Origin: Phlyctochytrium arcticum
Taxonomy: Eukaryota > Chytridiomycota > Chytridiomycetes > Chytridiales > Chytridiaceae
NCBI GenBank assembly: GCA_025602905.1
Contig: JAHLKI010000002.1
Coordinates: 310,001 to 374,000 of the forward strand
Direction: 5' to 3'
DNA length: 64,000 bases
Part shown: one piece after another, positions 25,575-36,310 of the stretch
Layout of the letters: every line of letters starts with the position of its first letter
How positions within the stretch are numbered: the first letter of the stretch is position 1
The notes under the pieces: model-generated
Seen by the model: only the letters and a program-made list of their open reading frames with translations
Told to the model about the DNA's origin: nothing
The model's database searches: none
Made by a program: the position numbers and the translations under genes

Positions 25575-25699
25575 GGCCAGAGATCCGCCGACACCGGGTA
25601 TGAGCTTCGGCGACACCGGGTCGGTTTTTATATGACTGTGCCTACCAAAATGACGAGAAAGTTAAATTGCAAAATATAATCTCTGGCCATAGCGTTGTG
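25575..25699 (+). repeat. Left terminal inverted repeat, outer MULE
   Basis: This pairs with 35290-35415 in reverse complement, with only a few mismatches and a one-base length difference in an A run. It contains two direct copies of CGACACCGGGT about 21 bp apart. It also starts with GGCCAGAGAT and holds the reverse complement ATCTCTGGCC at 25679-25688, so the repeat can fold on itself. Confidence 0.93.
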
Positions 25700-26049
25700 T
25701 CATCGGGAGATTCTTCGAAGGAATTGAACAAGTGCCGATCGTCTCCCCCACCGCGGACACGTCACGTGATAAGATCCACTGTTTCGGAGTTTGTTCGGAT
25801 CATCTTCTCAGATGTACCAAGGCGTCTTGCCCTGCGTTTAGGATTGTTGGGGAGCTTTACGGGAAGGATGAAAAGTTATGATATATATAGTGCTTCCAAT
25901 TTGAGAGTATAAAACAAAGGCGTGAAACAATAAATAGAGATTGAGACGGAAAAACGAGAAACAATAAGAGAGGTCCAACAACTAAATGTAGAAGAACTAA
26001 GACTAAAGGATGGTATACCGGAAAGTAGGACTAACAACAATCACTCAAC

Positions 26050-29000
26050 TCATGTGTTCTCATCAATCACCGGAGGCCGGGCACGATAAAACATGACGCC
26101 GTTGGATGACAACTCCCACGTAGTGGCATTCCTGCCGCGCGTCCCCCGCAACCTGTTCTCCTTTTGCAATGCCCCCCTAGCCATCCTCAAAAATGTTGCT
26201 CCCTCCCGCTTGAGAGCTTGTAGCATTCTATAGTCCCGGAATTGGACCTGGAACTCAAGTCCGCGCCCGAATTCCGACAGCACTTTACAGATTTCGGTCA
26301 TCTCTTCCTCAAACGTCTGATGGCAGTCGTTGGGATCACCGTCCTCAAGCTCCTCTTGCTCCCAATCCGATGTCTCCTCGTCGTCATCTTCGCCGTCCGC
26401 AGGGTCTTCTGCATCCAGGGCACAGCCCCCTGCCTCCGCCACCCCCTCCACATCACCTGGGCCACCCTCGTCGTCGTCGTCGTCGTCGTCGTCGCTGTCT
26501 TCCTCATCATCATGGATGACACGCAGTGATGGGTGTTTCCAGTAGGGGGCTGTCCGCTGGCGCTTGACTTCCCAAAAGAAAACGACCGGCACCCGGCGCA
26601 TTCGTTGTACGAGATGCTTGCAGATTAGAAACCTATTAATGACAAAGGACGGGCAAGTACATTTCCATGCTTTTGCATCCGGCTTGTACTTATCATTGAG
26701 AGGCTGCGGCACCGCCGCTGTCTCCAGCTTCCGCCACATCTTTTTGAAGGCCTTTCTCCAAGATGGGGGATCCCTATACCGACTGACGTCGTTCTCTCCA
26801 CTTAACAGGCTGTCCAATCTACGATGATAGGTAGGCCCCAGCTTAGTGACCAATATCCAAACCAGCAGATCGCACCGGGGCATGTGGAATTGGTGCAAAA
26901 AACCCTGCTTGAGACGACTCCAACTGTAGCGGTAGGTGAGTTCGGCGTGCTGCTATTGTGGACATCAATACTGGGCTTCAACCATCATCGTCGTTCTCAG
27001 CACAGGTATTTCGTCATGGGCGCAACGCGCCCACAACCCCCATCGCCTGGCACGATACCAGTTTTCCCACAAATACGCCCAGACCTCGGGGAGGTCATTC
27101 GCCTCGCAGTACCTATACATTTGGGCAACAGCCCACCTTCGGATTCCCGCAGGTGCCGGGGCAGAGTATCCTGGGATCATTGGATGGGCGCAAAAGTGTT
27201 GCTCCATCATCATTAAGACCTCCTCCCTGAGGTGAGCTGGACAGAATGTGCGGCAATCCCTCTTCTTTGCTTCATCGCTGCCCGATTCCCCTTCACTCTG
27301 CTCTTCCGCTTCCGGCTGTCGTGTGAAAGATAAATCTATAGCTGTATTGGTCTGTGAATGTGAGTTTTCACTCGCCGATATATCTGTGGTGACGGGCTGT
27401 GCTCGCATCGGCAATCGTATAAATATGGCGAATGGGTCCAGTTCCGCAACTGACTGAGACTCTAGCGGGTGATCGTCGGGTAAACCGCCCTCGTAGTCAT
27501 CCGCATCCGTGTTGGATCCTGATGGCTTAAATGTGCGTTTGATGAATGGAAACTCATCATGGGCGCGGTCGGCGTGATATGCTGTTGTAGCAAGTTTTGT
27601 TTTTGACAGCCGGGTACGCACTGCCCGCTTGAGGTGCCAGAGGCAGAGACTGATTTTGGCCTGTGGCCAGACTTGTTTGCAACTTGCAATTTCCGCCATA
27701 TCCTTGTCAATGTGAATGAAAGTAGGACGGATGTCATACTCATCTCTGACCCGACGGCACCACTCTGCGAGTGCTTTTGTCCTCTTGCGCTGTTCTACCG
27801 CAGTTGCTGTAGTTAGAAGGCAGTAGCTGAGTGGGAATCCTGCACCATCGCATTCTGCCATTATCGTGTAAAGTTCTAGATGCTTGGAGTTGGTGTTATC
27901 TAAAATTGTCGAGATATGAGTGTCACAGTGCGGTACATTCTTAGCTAATATGGTACGCGATAGGCATTTGACAATCAGTTTTGGTAGCTTACATGTTGCG
28001 TCCATTGCAATCTCACGCGCTCGCCCGCTCAATTTCCCGGCAACTTCCTTCATCCCCCAAGCCAGCATTTCGACCCCCTCGGGCAGTCCATCAATTTTGA
28101 GGATGTCGACAGAACCCCCATACTCGGCGAGCAGGATCTCAGCGGACTGCACTTGTAGGTCATGTCGCTTCCAGTGAACCTGACTCATTTGGCGCCATGC
28201 GGTGTGGATTTGCGTAGCTGTAACCATGGGGAAGGCAGTCTGGACCTTCGCCACTAGGGCGGTCGGTTTCAGCCATCCCGCATGCTCTCTGATGAGATCC
28301 AATGCTCCCTCGGGCATTGATACATCTATGTAATGTGGATGATTGTTGACGTGCTTCAGTTTGACGGATATTTGCCAATTATGCTCAAGGCGTCGACAAT
28401 TGATAGTCAAGGAGCTTTTACAGAGAAAGCGTTTCATGCCAACATGCTCTCGGTTCTTGACACCAGGTTTCTGCGACGGCTTGGGTTGTTTCTTTCTTTC
28501 CGCGTCTTGGCTACAGAAGTACCGGGTGCGATGCCCCGCTGCCAGCTTTTTGTTGTCACGTACGCTGTATCCATGCTCAGTATGTGAGTTCTTGGAACGA
28601 GTAGATTGAACTCACGTAAAACGGTAACCCGTCACATCCCAGATGTCCTTGGCCATCATCTTGACACGCTCGCGGTCGGATATGCTACTCTCGGCTGGTA
28701 TGGAACATGTTTCATGGAAAACAATTAGGTCTGGAGACGATTTCGCCACCTCATGTAAAGCAGAAAGCATACTCTGAGCAGAAGTATGTGACGTCTGGCC
28801 CTTCATAAATCTCAGATAAGAGAGTTTGACACTACCACAAAGGTCAACCCACCGCTTCGTCTTCATCGTCATCACCAAAGGTGTTACTGGATGGTCCATC
28901 TGACTCTAACCTTGGGCTTTTCGCAGGAGGTTCCAGAGACGAGGATATGTTTTCTTTCGTGCGTTGCCGTCGCTTGTGTGTAGTGGTCCTGTTGAGCTCA

Positions 29001-29092
29001 CGGCATCTGTCGCAATTCTTGTGCTTTGAATTCTCGGGAATTGGAACATGGCAGTGCTTTCTACCACACTCCCTCGCAGGTTGCGGTGGCAT
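26050..29092 (-). CDS. MULE transposase A (zinc-finger N-terminus, DDE, SWIM)
   Basis: The gene runs from the ATG at 29092 to the stop at 26050 with at least four introns. Exon 1 encodes a Cys/His-rich start (CGRKHCHVPIPENSKHKNCD) of a kind I associate with fungal transposase-like genes. Middle exons encode HETCSIPAE and, after a GTGAGT intron, HGYSVRDNKKLAAGHRTRYF, a DNA-binding-like region. The DDE catalytic core shows AMDATCKL (first Asp), FIHIDKDMAEI (second Asp) and, once an intron at 26965 is removed, VEAHWSRLK (Glu). A SWIM zinc finger follows: CTCPSFVINRFLICKHLV. An Asp/Glu-rich tract, encoded by a trinucleotide repeat, lies near the C-terminus. All catalytic residues can be read without a stop, so it may be intact. 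It differs clearly from the other two transposases in the block. Confidence 0.85.
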
Positions 29093-29211
29093 AGCGTCTC
29101 AAAAGAGATTTCACAAGAAGAATGTTTCCCCGGAGAACGTCGGAATACTGAAGAGATTAGAGATCTACTTCTCGGTGATTGTGTACCGTGCAAAGTCGTA
29201 GATCTCAAAAA

Positions 29212-29220
29212 CAATTCACG
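29212..29220. repeat. 9 bp target-site duplication of inner MULE, left copy
   Basis: CAATTCACG abuts the left end of the inner element and recurs exactly at 32546-32554 beyond its right end. Nine base pairs is the classic Mutator target duplication size. Confidence 0.93.
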
Positions 29221-29308
29221 GGAGCGCCTCGAATGCACGGTGCCGATCGCTAAAATGCGGGGTTCTCCCACTGGGGGACGCGCTATATCCTTTTTAGGAC
29301 AACTTTTT
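29221..29308 (+). repeat. Left terminal inverted repeat, inner MULE
   Basis: It reads GCGCCTCGAATGCACGGTGC near its tip and contains GGGGTTCTCCCACTGGGGGA. The reverse complement is at 32457-32545, with differences only at the outermost few bases. Confidence 0.93.
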
Positions 29309-29843
29309 CGTTGGTGTTCGCATTGCGACCTTTTGTGCTCCCATGTGCGGATGAACCACGGCTTCGGCACTGTCCTTGGCCATCGCAACTTTTTCGTTTA
29401 ACAACTTTTGTTTATACTCCATTAGCAATCGCTCTCAAATGTGTGCTATGCATCCGGATCACACTTTCCCATATAAACCACATGTGAACAGAGTACTGAC
29501 TGAACCAAATGTGAACACTCGCATTGTAAAACGAAAAGAAATCATTGTAGTAACTGAATTGCAGTGTATTGAAAAAAGGCGAACTAGATAGTGACGCAAA
29601 ACCGTTGAAATGTAAACAAAGAACTAGCCTAGTGGTACATGTCGACGCTTGCTGTTCTGAAAATGAAAGGTTAATAGTAAAGGCATCTGCCAAATCATAC
29701 CACGTCCGAATCCTTGTCCGAGATGTGGCTCAGCGCTGTTTGGCAACCAAAACTCCGCTCCGGCCGTCCGATTGCCACTCAGGTTCGCCCCATTCTTCTG
29801 AATCGAAGAACCTGTCCAACACCAACACAACACAACACCCGAA

Positions 29844-32155
29844 ATGGAAGCCGCCAATTCTGCAGACACAGCTATCGCACGCCCCAGCGCAAGACCGCCA
29901 ACAGAGGTTGCCACTGTGGTCGGGTTGACCCCCGAACAGGCAATCGTTCTTCCCAGTAGCCTGGCCGCCCCTCAAGCTGCTTTGGCAAATGCTATCATCG
30001 CGCAAGCCGCATCCCGCCACGCTCCATGGTTTCCTCAAGCTGCGCCGGATGTTGAATTTGCCACGATGGAAAAGGGGATTGACGGTGTTCATCAGTACGC
30101 GCTTTCCGAGGGATTTGCTGTTTCTGAGAAGAAAAAGGAACACTGGGGCAATCCGAAAATTGTTCGTATGGTGATCTTTCATTGTTGTCAGGGTGGGTCG
30201 CCTCCAGCAAACATTCCAAACTCGAAGAGAAAGCGGGAGAGTAAGAAGGTCGGTTGCACCTACAGAGTCCGTTTAAGCTTGGTTGGAGAAGTTTGGAGGA
30301 TTGTGAAATTTGGCGACGGGCACGACCAGCACATCAACTATCCAAAGAGGAACACCGCAGAGCTTGCCAGTCTGCCTGCAGCAAGAAGGGCCACCCAAAA
30401 ACTTGCAGATGGTGTCATTCTCGCCAAGATTATTGATATGTACGCTGATGCCCGTAGTCCCGGTGAAATAGTTCAGTCGCTTGCTGATGACAATCCGGAC
30501 AGACCGATCCTGATCGTTGCTCGGGATGTCTCCAACATTGTCGCCCGAATGCAGAGAAAAGAGCTTGGAACTATGACGATGATGGAGGCGCTGTTGACGA
30601 GAATGAAACAAAATCATTTGGTGGCGGACTTCACACTGAACGCCGACCGTACCGTACGTCGTTTGTTTTGGTCAGCCGATGGTAATCCAAACGTTAGGAA
30701 GTACGCGGATGTGGTAATTATTGATGCCACTTACCAAACCAACAAGTACAAGTGCCAATGATGCATACTGTTGGATTCACGGCTACCAACAACACATTCT
30801 CCATTGCATTTGGAATTGTTGAGCAGGAAGAATGCGGCGACTATGTTTGGTTCCTACAGTTGTTGACGCAAGTTTTGGGCAGGGCACCTGACATTGTAGT
30901 AACCGACCACGAAAAAGCGTTGATAGGAGCCTTGAAAGGAGTTTGGCCCCAGACGAAGAGACTCCTTTGCCGGTGGCATATCCTTCTCAACATCAAATCC
31001 AACTGCCACAAATACTTTGTGACAGCGTCTGATGATAACTTGGAAGCATATACATGGGCCAAATTCGAAAAGGACTGGAAGTATATGTTGGAGCAGCCGA
31101 CAGAAGCCCTCTTCAAACAAGCCTGGAGCGAGATTGCGAAACTTGTTAGCCCAGAAACAATTAACTACATCACATCCAACAAGTTACCTTTCAAGGAACA
31201 TTTCGCCGGCTTCTCTACCAACCAACTCAAACACTGCAGACATACGGAGACATCCATTGTCGAGAGCCAACATCGGCGGATCAAACAAAACCTGAAGTCT
31301 TCCGTCGGAACTCTTGCCCACACGTACAAGAAGATATCCTTGACGGTAGCAAGCATGCAGAAGAAATCCGAGATTCGGTACAATAACGAGATCAACGGCA
31401 TTGTCACCACCTTCAACGTCATGTTCTTGCCGCTTCAGCAAATTGTTTCCAGATTTGCGATCAACCTGACATCGAAATCTTGGAAGAGCGTGACGGCAGC
31501 AATCGACGATGGTGATGTGGAGTGCCGGTGCACAATTCGCAAAGTTTATGGTGTGCCGTGCGGCCATGAAGTCATGAGTATCCTCGAGAAGAAGGAGCAG
31601 CTCAGCTACCGGCAGTTTGACGCGCGATGGTACTTAGTCGATGAACCCCAAGACAACACAATTGCTCCAGACATTGCCGGCGCTAGAGAACCGCAGCAAA
31701 AGCAAGGCATTGGAAGACCACGAATCCAGTGGCAAGAACCCCGCATTCACAGTAGTGGCGAGGATCTTGGTCTTGCTGGAGATGCTGAAGATGGCGAAGA
31801 CGACCTGAGCGCGCCAGGAGACCAGCCAATTCCGGAGTCCGACCCGGAAGACGAGGACGAGATGATTGACTTGAGTGGGGAGGACGATCTTATGGCTGAT
31901 TTGCGTGCACTGTGCGCCAGTGTTGAGAATATGGAGATGGGGGCGGGTGAGGACGCGTCTAGTCTTGGTTTGGACTTGACAAAGCCTCCCACGAAGCGTC
32001 GGTGCACAGGGTGCGGATCGACCGAGCACCAGTACGACCATGTTCTGAAGCAGTGTAGGAAGGTTCGGAAGGCAGCTCCCAAGCCCAAGACTACTGGACG
32101 AGGTCGAGGAGGACGCAGAGGACGAGGTCGCGATGGTGGTTCTACGCGTGCGTGA
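29844..32155 (+). pseudogene. Inner MULE transposase, FAR1/DDE/SWIM, one-base frameshift
   Basis: The frame starts at the ATG at 29844 and runs to a stop just after TYQTNKYK. The +2 frame then carries on from PMMHTVGFTATNNTFSIAFG to the end. The break is at about 30751, where one base appears missing compared with the TYKTNKYKMPLMH of the related transposase at 33.6 kb. Domains: FAR1-like DNA-binding region (CTYRVRLSLVGEVWRIVK), first Asp in VVIIDATYQT, second Asp in IVVTDHEKALIGAL, Glu in TSIVESQHRRIK, SWIM finger CRCTIRKVYGVPCGHE, an acidic stretch, a zinc-knuckle-like CTGCGSTEHQYDHVLKQC, and a Gly/Arg-rich end. No introns are needed. Apart from the frameshift it looks intact, so decay is recent or the break is a sequencing error. 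Confidence 0.88.
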
Positions 32156-32456
32156 AGTGTTGACGTCCGTAATAAACATTTGTTGCTATGGCAATCTGTC
32201 TTTTTTTGTTGCTGTCTTGTTTCTCTTTGACCACCTGTTCTATTTATTGTCATAATTTTTCATTCTCAATGTTATCATAATCGTTGTTGGGTGTGTCTGG
32301 CAAAAATCTGTCGAATTGTGGACATTGTGAAAAGTGTATGAACATAAACAAACATTGTTACAGGGAAAAGTTGTTAAACGTACGACGCCCAGATGAAGAA
32401 CTAGGTCCGAAACCGTGGTTTAGAGGCTCTGGGAGCACATCTGGCAGCACAAAGAC

Positions 32457-32545
32457 AAAAAGTTGTCCTAAAAAGGATATAGCGCGTCCCCCAGTGGGAG
32501 AACCCCGCATTTTAGCGATCGGCACCGTGCATTCGAGGCGCTCTC
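32457..32545 (-). repeat. Right terminal inverted repeat, inner MULE
   Basis: This is the reverse complement of 29221-29308. It ends immediately before the right CAATTCACG duplication. Confidence 0.93.
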
Positions 32546-32554
32546 CAATTCACG
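32546..32554. repeat. 9 bp target-site duplication of inner MULE, right copy
   Basis: An exact repeat of 29212-29220. Confidence 0.93.
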
Positions 32555-32760
32555 CGTAACCCTACTTTGGCAATCTGACCCTTTTCGGCCAAAGTGCCCT
32601 GTCCGCGGTGGGGGAGAGCAGGGTCTGATGAATTGAACGCAACGATCTGATCAGCGCTTTCTAAAGATACGCCCAGCGAATCAAACTCAATAATCGTACG
32701 TTGCCACAGCCAGATATTGTTAAGGCGTTAGGTATCTGATCCAACGCTCAATGTCCTTAG

Positions 32761-35200
32761 ATGACCATTCCCAGTGAGCAAGAGTCAGGCAGTGCCCAGC
32801 CTGCGAATGACCTGCACATAGGCACCCCTTCTACTCAGTCAGGATCTGCTTCCAGTCCCTCAGGATCGCAAGTTGGTTTTCAGATTATCAATGACTTAGC
32901 CCCTCCCGAGGCAAAAGAGTATGGGACTTTGGATGAAGCGGAAGCCGCTGTCGAGATTTGGGCTGTAAGCCATGGCTACGCCGTGATCAGAGGAAGAACA
33001 AAGAAAAGCGAGCACAAGAACCCGGCGGACAGATTTATCAGGAAGGTCTGGCTGATGTGTGTTGCCAGAGGAGATTACACCGACAGGCGCGGTCTGGATG
33101 ATGGGACACGAAAACGAGACCGGGGAAGCCGAAAGAGTGGATGCCCTTTTGAAGCGCACATCACTAAGACTGGAAGTACCTGGGTTGTCTCTGTTCAGAA
33201 TGGGGCGCACATGCATACCGAGGATTTTGATCATTTGGCTTGCCACGAGGCGAGATCCGTAGGCGTTAGTGTATGTGTCATCCTGAAAGACTACTGGCTT
33301 CATTTAAACGTAACGGTACCTTTAAGGATACTATCAAGTCTGAAATCATGCGAAAGGCTGCAACCGCGACCCCTAGAAAGAGCATTATGGCCGATTTGCA
33401 GAAGGCATACCCTAATCTCCATATCAACAAGAAGGATGTGTCCAACTTTCAGGCTGTGGAACGAGTCAAAAAGCTCGACGGGAGAACCCCTATAGAGGCC
33501 TTGTTGGATCATTTGAAAGAAACTAATGAATTTCACAAGGTCAATGTTGCGGATAATGGCCAGCTTCGTCATCTCTTCTTCATTTCCAAACCAAGCATGG
33601 CGCTCCTCCTTGAGAATCCGCACGTATTTTTGCTCGATTGTACGTACAAGACGAACAAATACAAAATGCCACTCATGCACATTGTCGGAACGACTGCCGC
33701 TGGGACAACCTTTTCTGCTGGATTCGCGTTCATGTCTCAGGAGAAGGAAGATGACTATCGCTTCTGCATCGAGCAGCTGAGGGCTGCGCTACCTTTGGGT
33801 AACTCTACGGTGAGTCAACAACGTGAACTTGCATTTGATTGACACTAACGCTGTTGAGGCATAGGTCTTCGTCACGGATCGCGAACTTGCTTTGATCAAT
33901 TCATTGAAAGAGTTCTTTCCGGACCAGAAGCACATCCTGTGCATATGGCACATCAACAAAAACATTTTGGCCAATTGCAAACCGGGCTTCTCCGAAGAGG
34001 ATTGGGCCGACTTCTTGCGAGATTGGCAAGCTGTTATGAATGCCCCAACAGAGGCCGCGATGGTATCTGAATGGGACAAATTCTCTGAAAAGTGGCGTGG
34101 CGGACATTGTTCGGCAGTCGACTACATTAATGACACTTGGGTAGCCCCTTGGAAGACCAAGTTCATGTCAGCTTGGCTGACAGACGTGACGCACTTTGGG
34201 CATCTATTCACATCGCGTGCGGAAGGCGCCCACGCCCACTCAAAGAACTGGCTGGCTACGTCCACAATGGACTTGAATTCCGTTTACGAGAAGATCTTAC
34301 TTTTTCTAGCGGAGCAAGGGGATACTGAGAAGAGTCAACGCAGGACGATGCAAGGACATACTCTACCGAGCCACACAGGGCAGGTCCTGTGGCAAAAACT
34401 TAATCGTGTGATCTCGTACCCTGCCTTACGCCACCTGAAGAAGCAAAGAGAAGAATCTCTTAAATTGACGAACGAAACAGCTGTTGATTGCACGGGGACT
34501 TATAGGTACGTGGTTTCCTTTATCGCTTATCAGTAAATCGTCATAATTTAGAGCGGCCATTCGGATTAGAGCAACTATGGGTCTTCCATGTAAGCATGAA
34601 ATCTACCACGCCACGAAGGCAAAAATCTCCCTTCCGCTGAGCGATGTTCATGTACACTGGTGGTTAAAGAAACCAGTTGCCCCTGCAGCTCCCCTGCCGA
34701 GCGTTGCCCCTCCCCCGATGTCAGACATTCTGGACAACCTGAAAAATCTTTTCGACGAGAGTGCACCTCACATACAAAATCGCCTGCAAGAAACGCTTGA
34801 TGGCATTTGCAAAGAGCCTACTCAGTTGGCTGTGCACAATCCGGCTGTCGTTAAAGGCAAAGGTCGTCCTACTGGCTCCGTAAACAAGAATAGAAAGGGT
34901 GCTAGTGAGTCGTCTACAAGGCGCGACCCTTCTCTATTTGAGCACGTTGAGGCCCAGATCACGGATGCAGCTGCGCTGGGAAAGAAGAGGGGCAGGCCCA
35001 AGGGTTCTAAGAACAAGCCAAAGGCCAGTGCTAAGAAGGCAAAAAGAAAGCAAGCGAAGACTGCAACCGCAGATGAAGAAGCAGTGACAGAACTGCACTG
35101 TACCATCTGTGGAGTGGATGTCTTCATTTGCTGCCCTCTTTGCCTCAAGCCGCTTTGCAACCTCCATAACCAGACATCCTGTCCCCATACCGCCTCTTAA
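32761..35200 (+). CDS. MULE transposase B (FAR1-type, DDE, SWIM, AT-hook-like tail)
   Basis: It starts at the ATG at 32761 and ends at 35200. The N-terminal FAR1-like domain includes YAVIRGRTKKSEHKN and GCPFEAHITKTGSTWVVSVQ. The frame then shifts near 33270, where either a very short intron or a one-base slip links to CHPERLLASFKRNGTFKDTI. Clear introns with GTGAGT and GTACGT donors follow near 33811 and 34506. The DDE core shows VFLLDCTYKTNKY, VFVTDRELALIN and TSRAEGAHAHSKNWL. The SWIM finger is reduced to AVDCTGTYR then GLPCKHEI. The tail has GRPKGSKNKP, like an AT hook, and a Cys/His cluster (CTICGVDVFICCPLCLKPLC). It is related to the inner element's transposase (shared TNKYKMP-like core) and clearly different from transposase A in the same outer element. 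Confidence 0.85.
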
Positions 35201-35289
35201 GGCTGTATTGTAGTTGCAGTTTAGTTTGTATATGAGAGACACTGTAAGCTTATTGAATTGTGTAATTATGTGTGCGAGCATAGAAATGC

Positions 35290-35415
35290 CACAACGCTAT
35301 GGTCAGAGATTATATTTTGCAATTTAACTTTCTCGTCATTTTTGGTAGGCACAGTCATATAAAAACCGACCCGGTGTCGCCGAAGCTCATACCCGGTGTC
35401 GGCGTATCTCTGGCC
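35290..35415 (-). repeat. Right terminal inverted repeat, outer MULE
   Basis: This is the reverse complement of 25575-25699. Its internal palindrome arm has one base changed (ATCTCTGACC in the reverse-complement sense). Confidence 0.93.
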
Positions 35416-35423
35416 TAGATCAA
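35416..35423. repeat. 8 bp target-site duplication of outer MULE, right copy
   Basis: TAGATCAA, identical to 25567-25574. Confidence 0.9.
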
Positions 35424-35639
35424 TTATGATTTTGTCTTGGCTCGTTTATTTTCAGGGCGTATTTTGAACTTTCGATTGTACAACCAGACCTACTCCTGGT
35501 AGTACTCCACTTCCACTTAGCTTAGAGCCCAATGTTGCGTTAGATCCTATGAAAAGACATGGGATGCGGTAGGATAGGTGCGTAGAAAATCGTATCCCAG
35601 CAAGCACTCATCCTGCGAAGTTTTAGTCCAAAAATCAAC

Positions 35640-36310
35640 CCTCATTTTGCCACTCCACTTAGTTTGCGCGGGGTTGAGCAGCACTTATCGTAGCTCGATA
35701 TGCTCGTCCAGATCCGCCCGAATGTTACTATTGTCATCAGAAGATTTCCAAGAGCAAGAAGATGGCTATACTGGAATGGCGTACATGAACAACCAGTATC
35801 CAAGCAAACGCCATCGACTTTGATGACTGCATTTTTTCCATCGACTAAACTTCCACTGGGATCTACAATAATGAAGTCAGCAGCAGCACAATTCACTTAA
35901 AATTACTGGTCAAAGTAATACCATAAACTGATCCTTAGAGCCGACAATTGATGCAAAAGTCCTTTTGATTTCCATATAGGCAGATTGTTCTCATTAACAG
36001 GCTGAAAGGCTCCATCACGGTCTTTGGTTTTAGCAGAAAGAATATCATCTTCGCTCGCAAAGTATCCAGAAATATTTCCATTTTCGATCATCATAGATAA
36101 AAAGTTCCATATAGTCGCAGCAAACATTGCGATATAGATGGTACCACTCTACAACCATGTTCTTGCCTTCGGAATTGGAGGATTGATGCTTGCGTCGTAC
36201 TGCCGGGCCGTTTGACACCACTTGCAGATCAGAGTGAGCAGTCCCGTGGCATCGCCATCTGAACTCGTCCACACAGCGTCTCCTTGACTCGGTTCATGTT
36301 CTTGCTACAT
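35640..36310 (-). pseudogene. Decayed ISXO2/Merlin-like transposase relic (tentative)
   Basis: Read on the minus strand across several frames, the region gives VDEFRWRCHGTAH, then VVEWYHLYRNVCCDYM, then a segment with IKVDGVCLDTG. ISXO2/Merlin transposases have a WRC zinc-ribbon end, a TVVDWYNFxRDVC helix and a VEIDES catalytic strand in that order. Stops and frame changes interrupt the reading, so it is a dead relic if the match is real. It directly flanks the outer MULE and lies between it and the HYLS1 gene. No inverted repeats of its own were found. Confidence 0.42.

Larger units (their letters stand above)
29221..32545 (+). mobile_element. Inner MULE inserted between the two outer transposase genes
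   Basis: A 3325 bp element is bounded by 88-89 bp inverted repeats (29221-29308 and 32457-32545) and an exact 9 bp CAATTCACG duplication. It holds one FAR1-type MULE transposase on the plus strand, with a frameshift. The repeats are nearly identical over their first 80 bases and then decay. A short similar patch further in (TGTGCTCCCA, then a GGTTTCGG-like piece) extends the likeness inward. The exact ends and duplication indicate a fairly recent insertion into the shared promoter interval of the outer element. Confidence 0.93.
25575..35415. mobile_element. Outer Mutator-like (MULE) DNA transposon with two transposases
   Basis: The element spans 9841 bp, or about 6.5 kb once the inner element and its duplicated target are removed. 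It is bounded by near-identical ~125 bp terminal inverted repeats beginning GGCCAGAGAT and by an exact TAGATCAA duplication. It carries two divergent genes, a minus-strand MULE transposase (29092-26050) and a plus-strand FAR1-type MULE transposase (32761-35200). Their starts were originally only about 330 bp apart. A second MULE has inserted in that interval. No other inverted-repeat pair that would make either gene a separate insertion was found by eye. Confidence 0.9.

Noticed and set aside
26242..26545. Plus-strand open frames with poly-Ser and poly-Val
   Set aside because: They are antisense to the Asp/Glu-rich trinucleotide tract near the C-terminus of transposase A.
32284..32559. Open frame across the right inner inverted repeat
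   Set aside because: Most of it is the terminal inverted repeat read through; the same peptide piece appears on the opposite strand at the left end.
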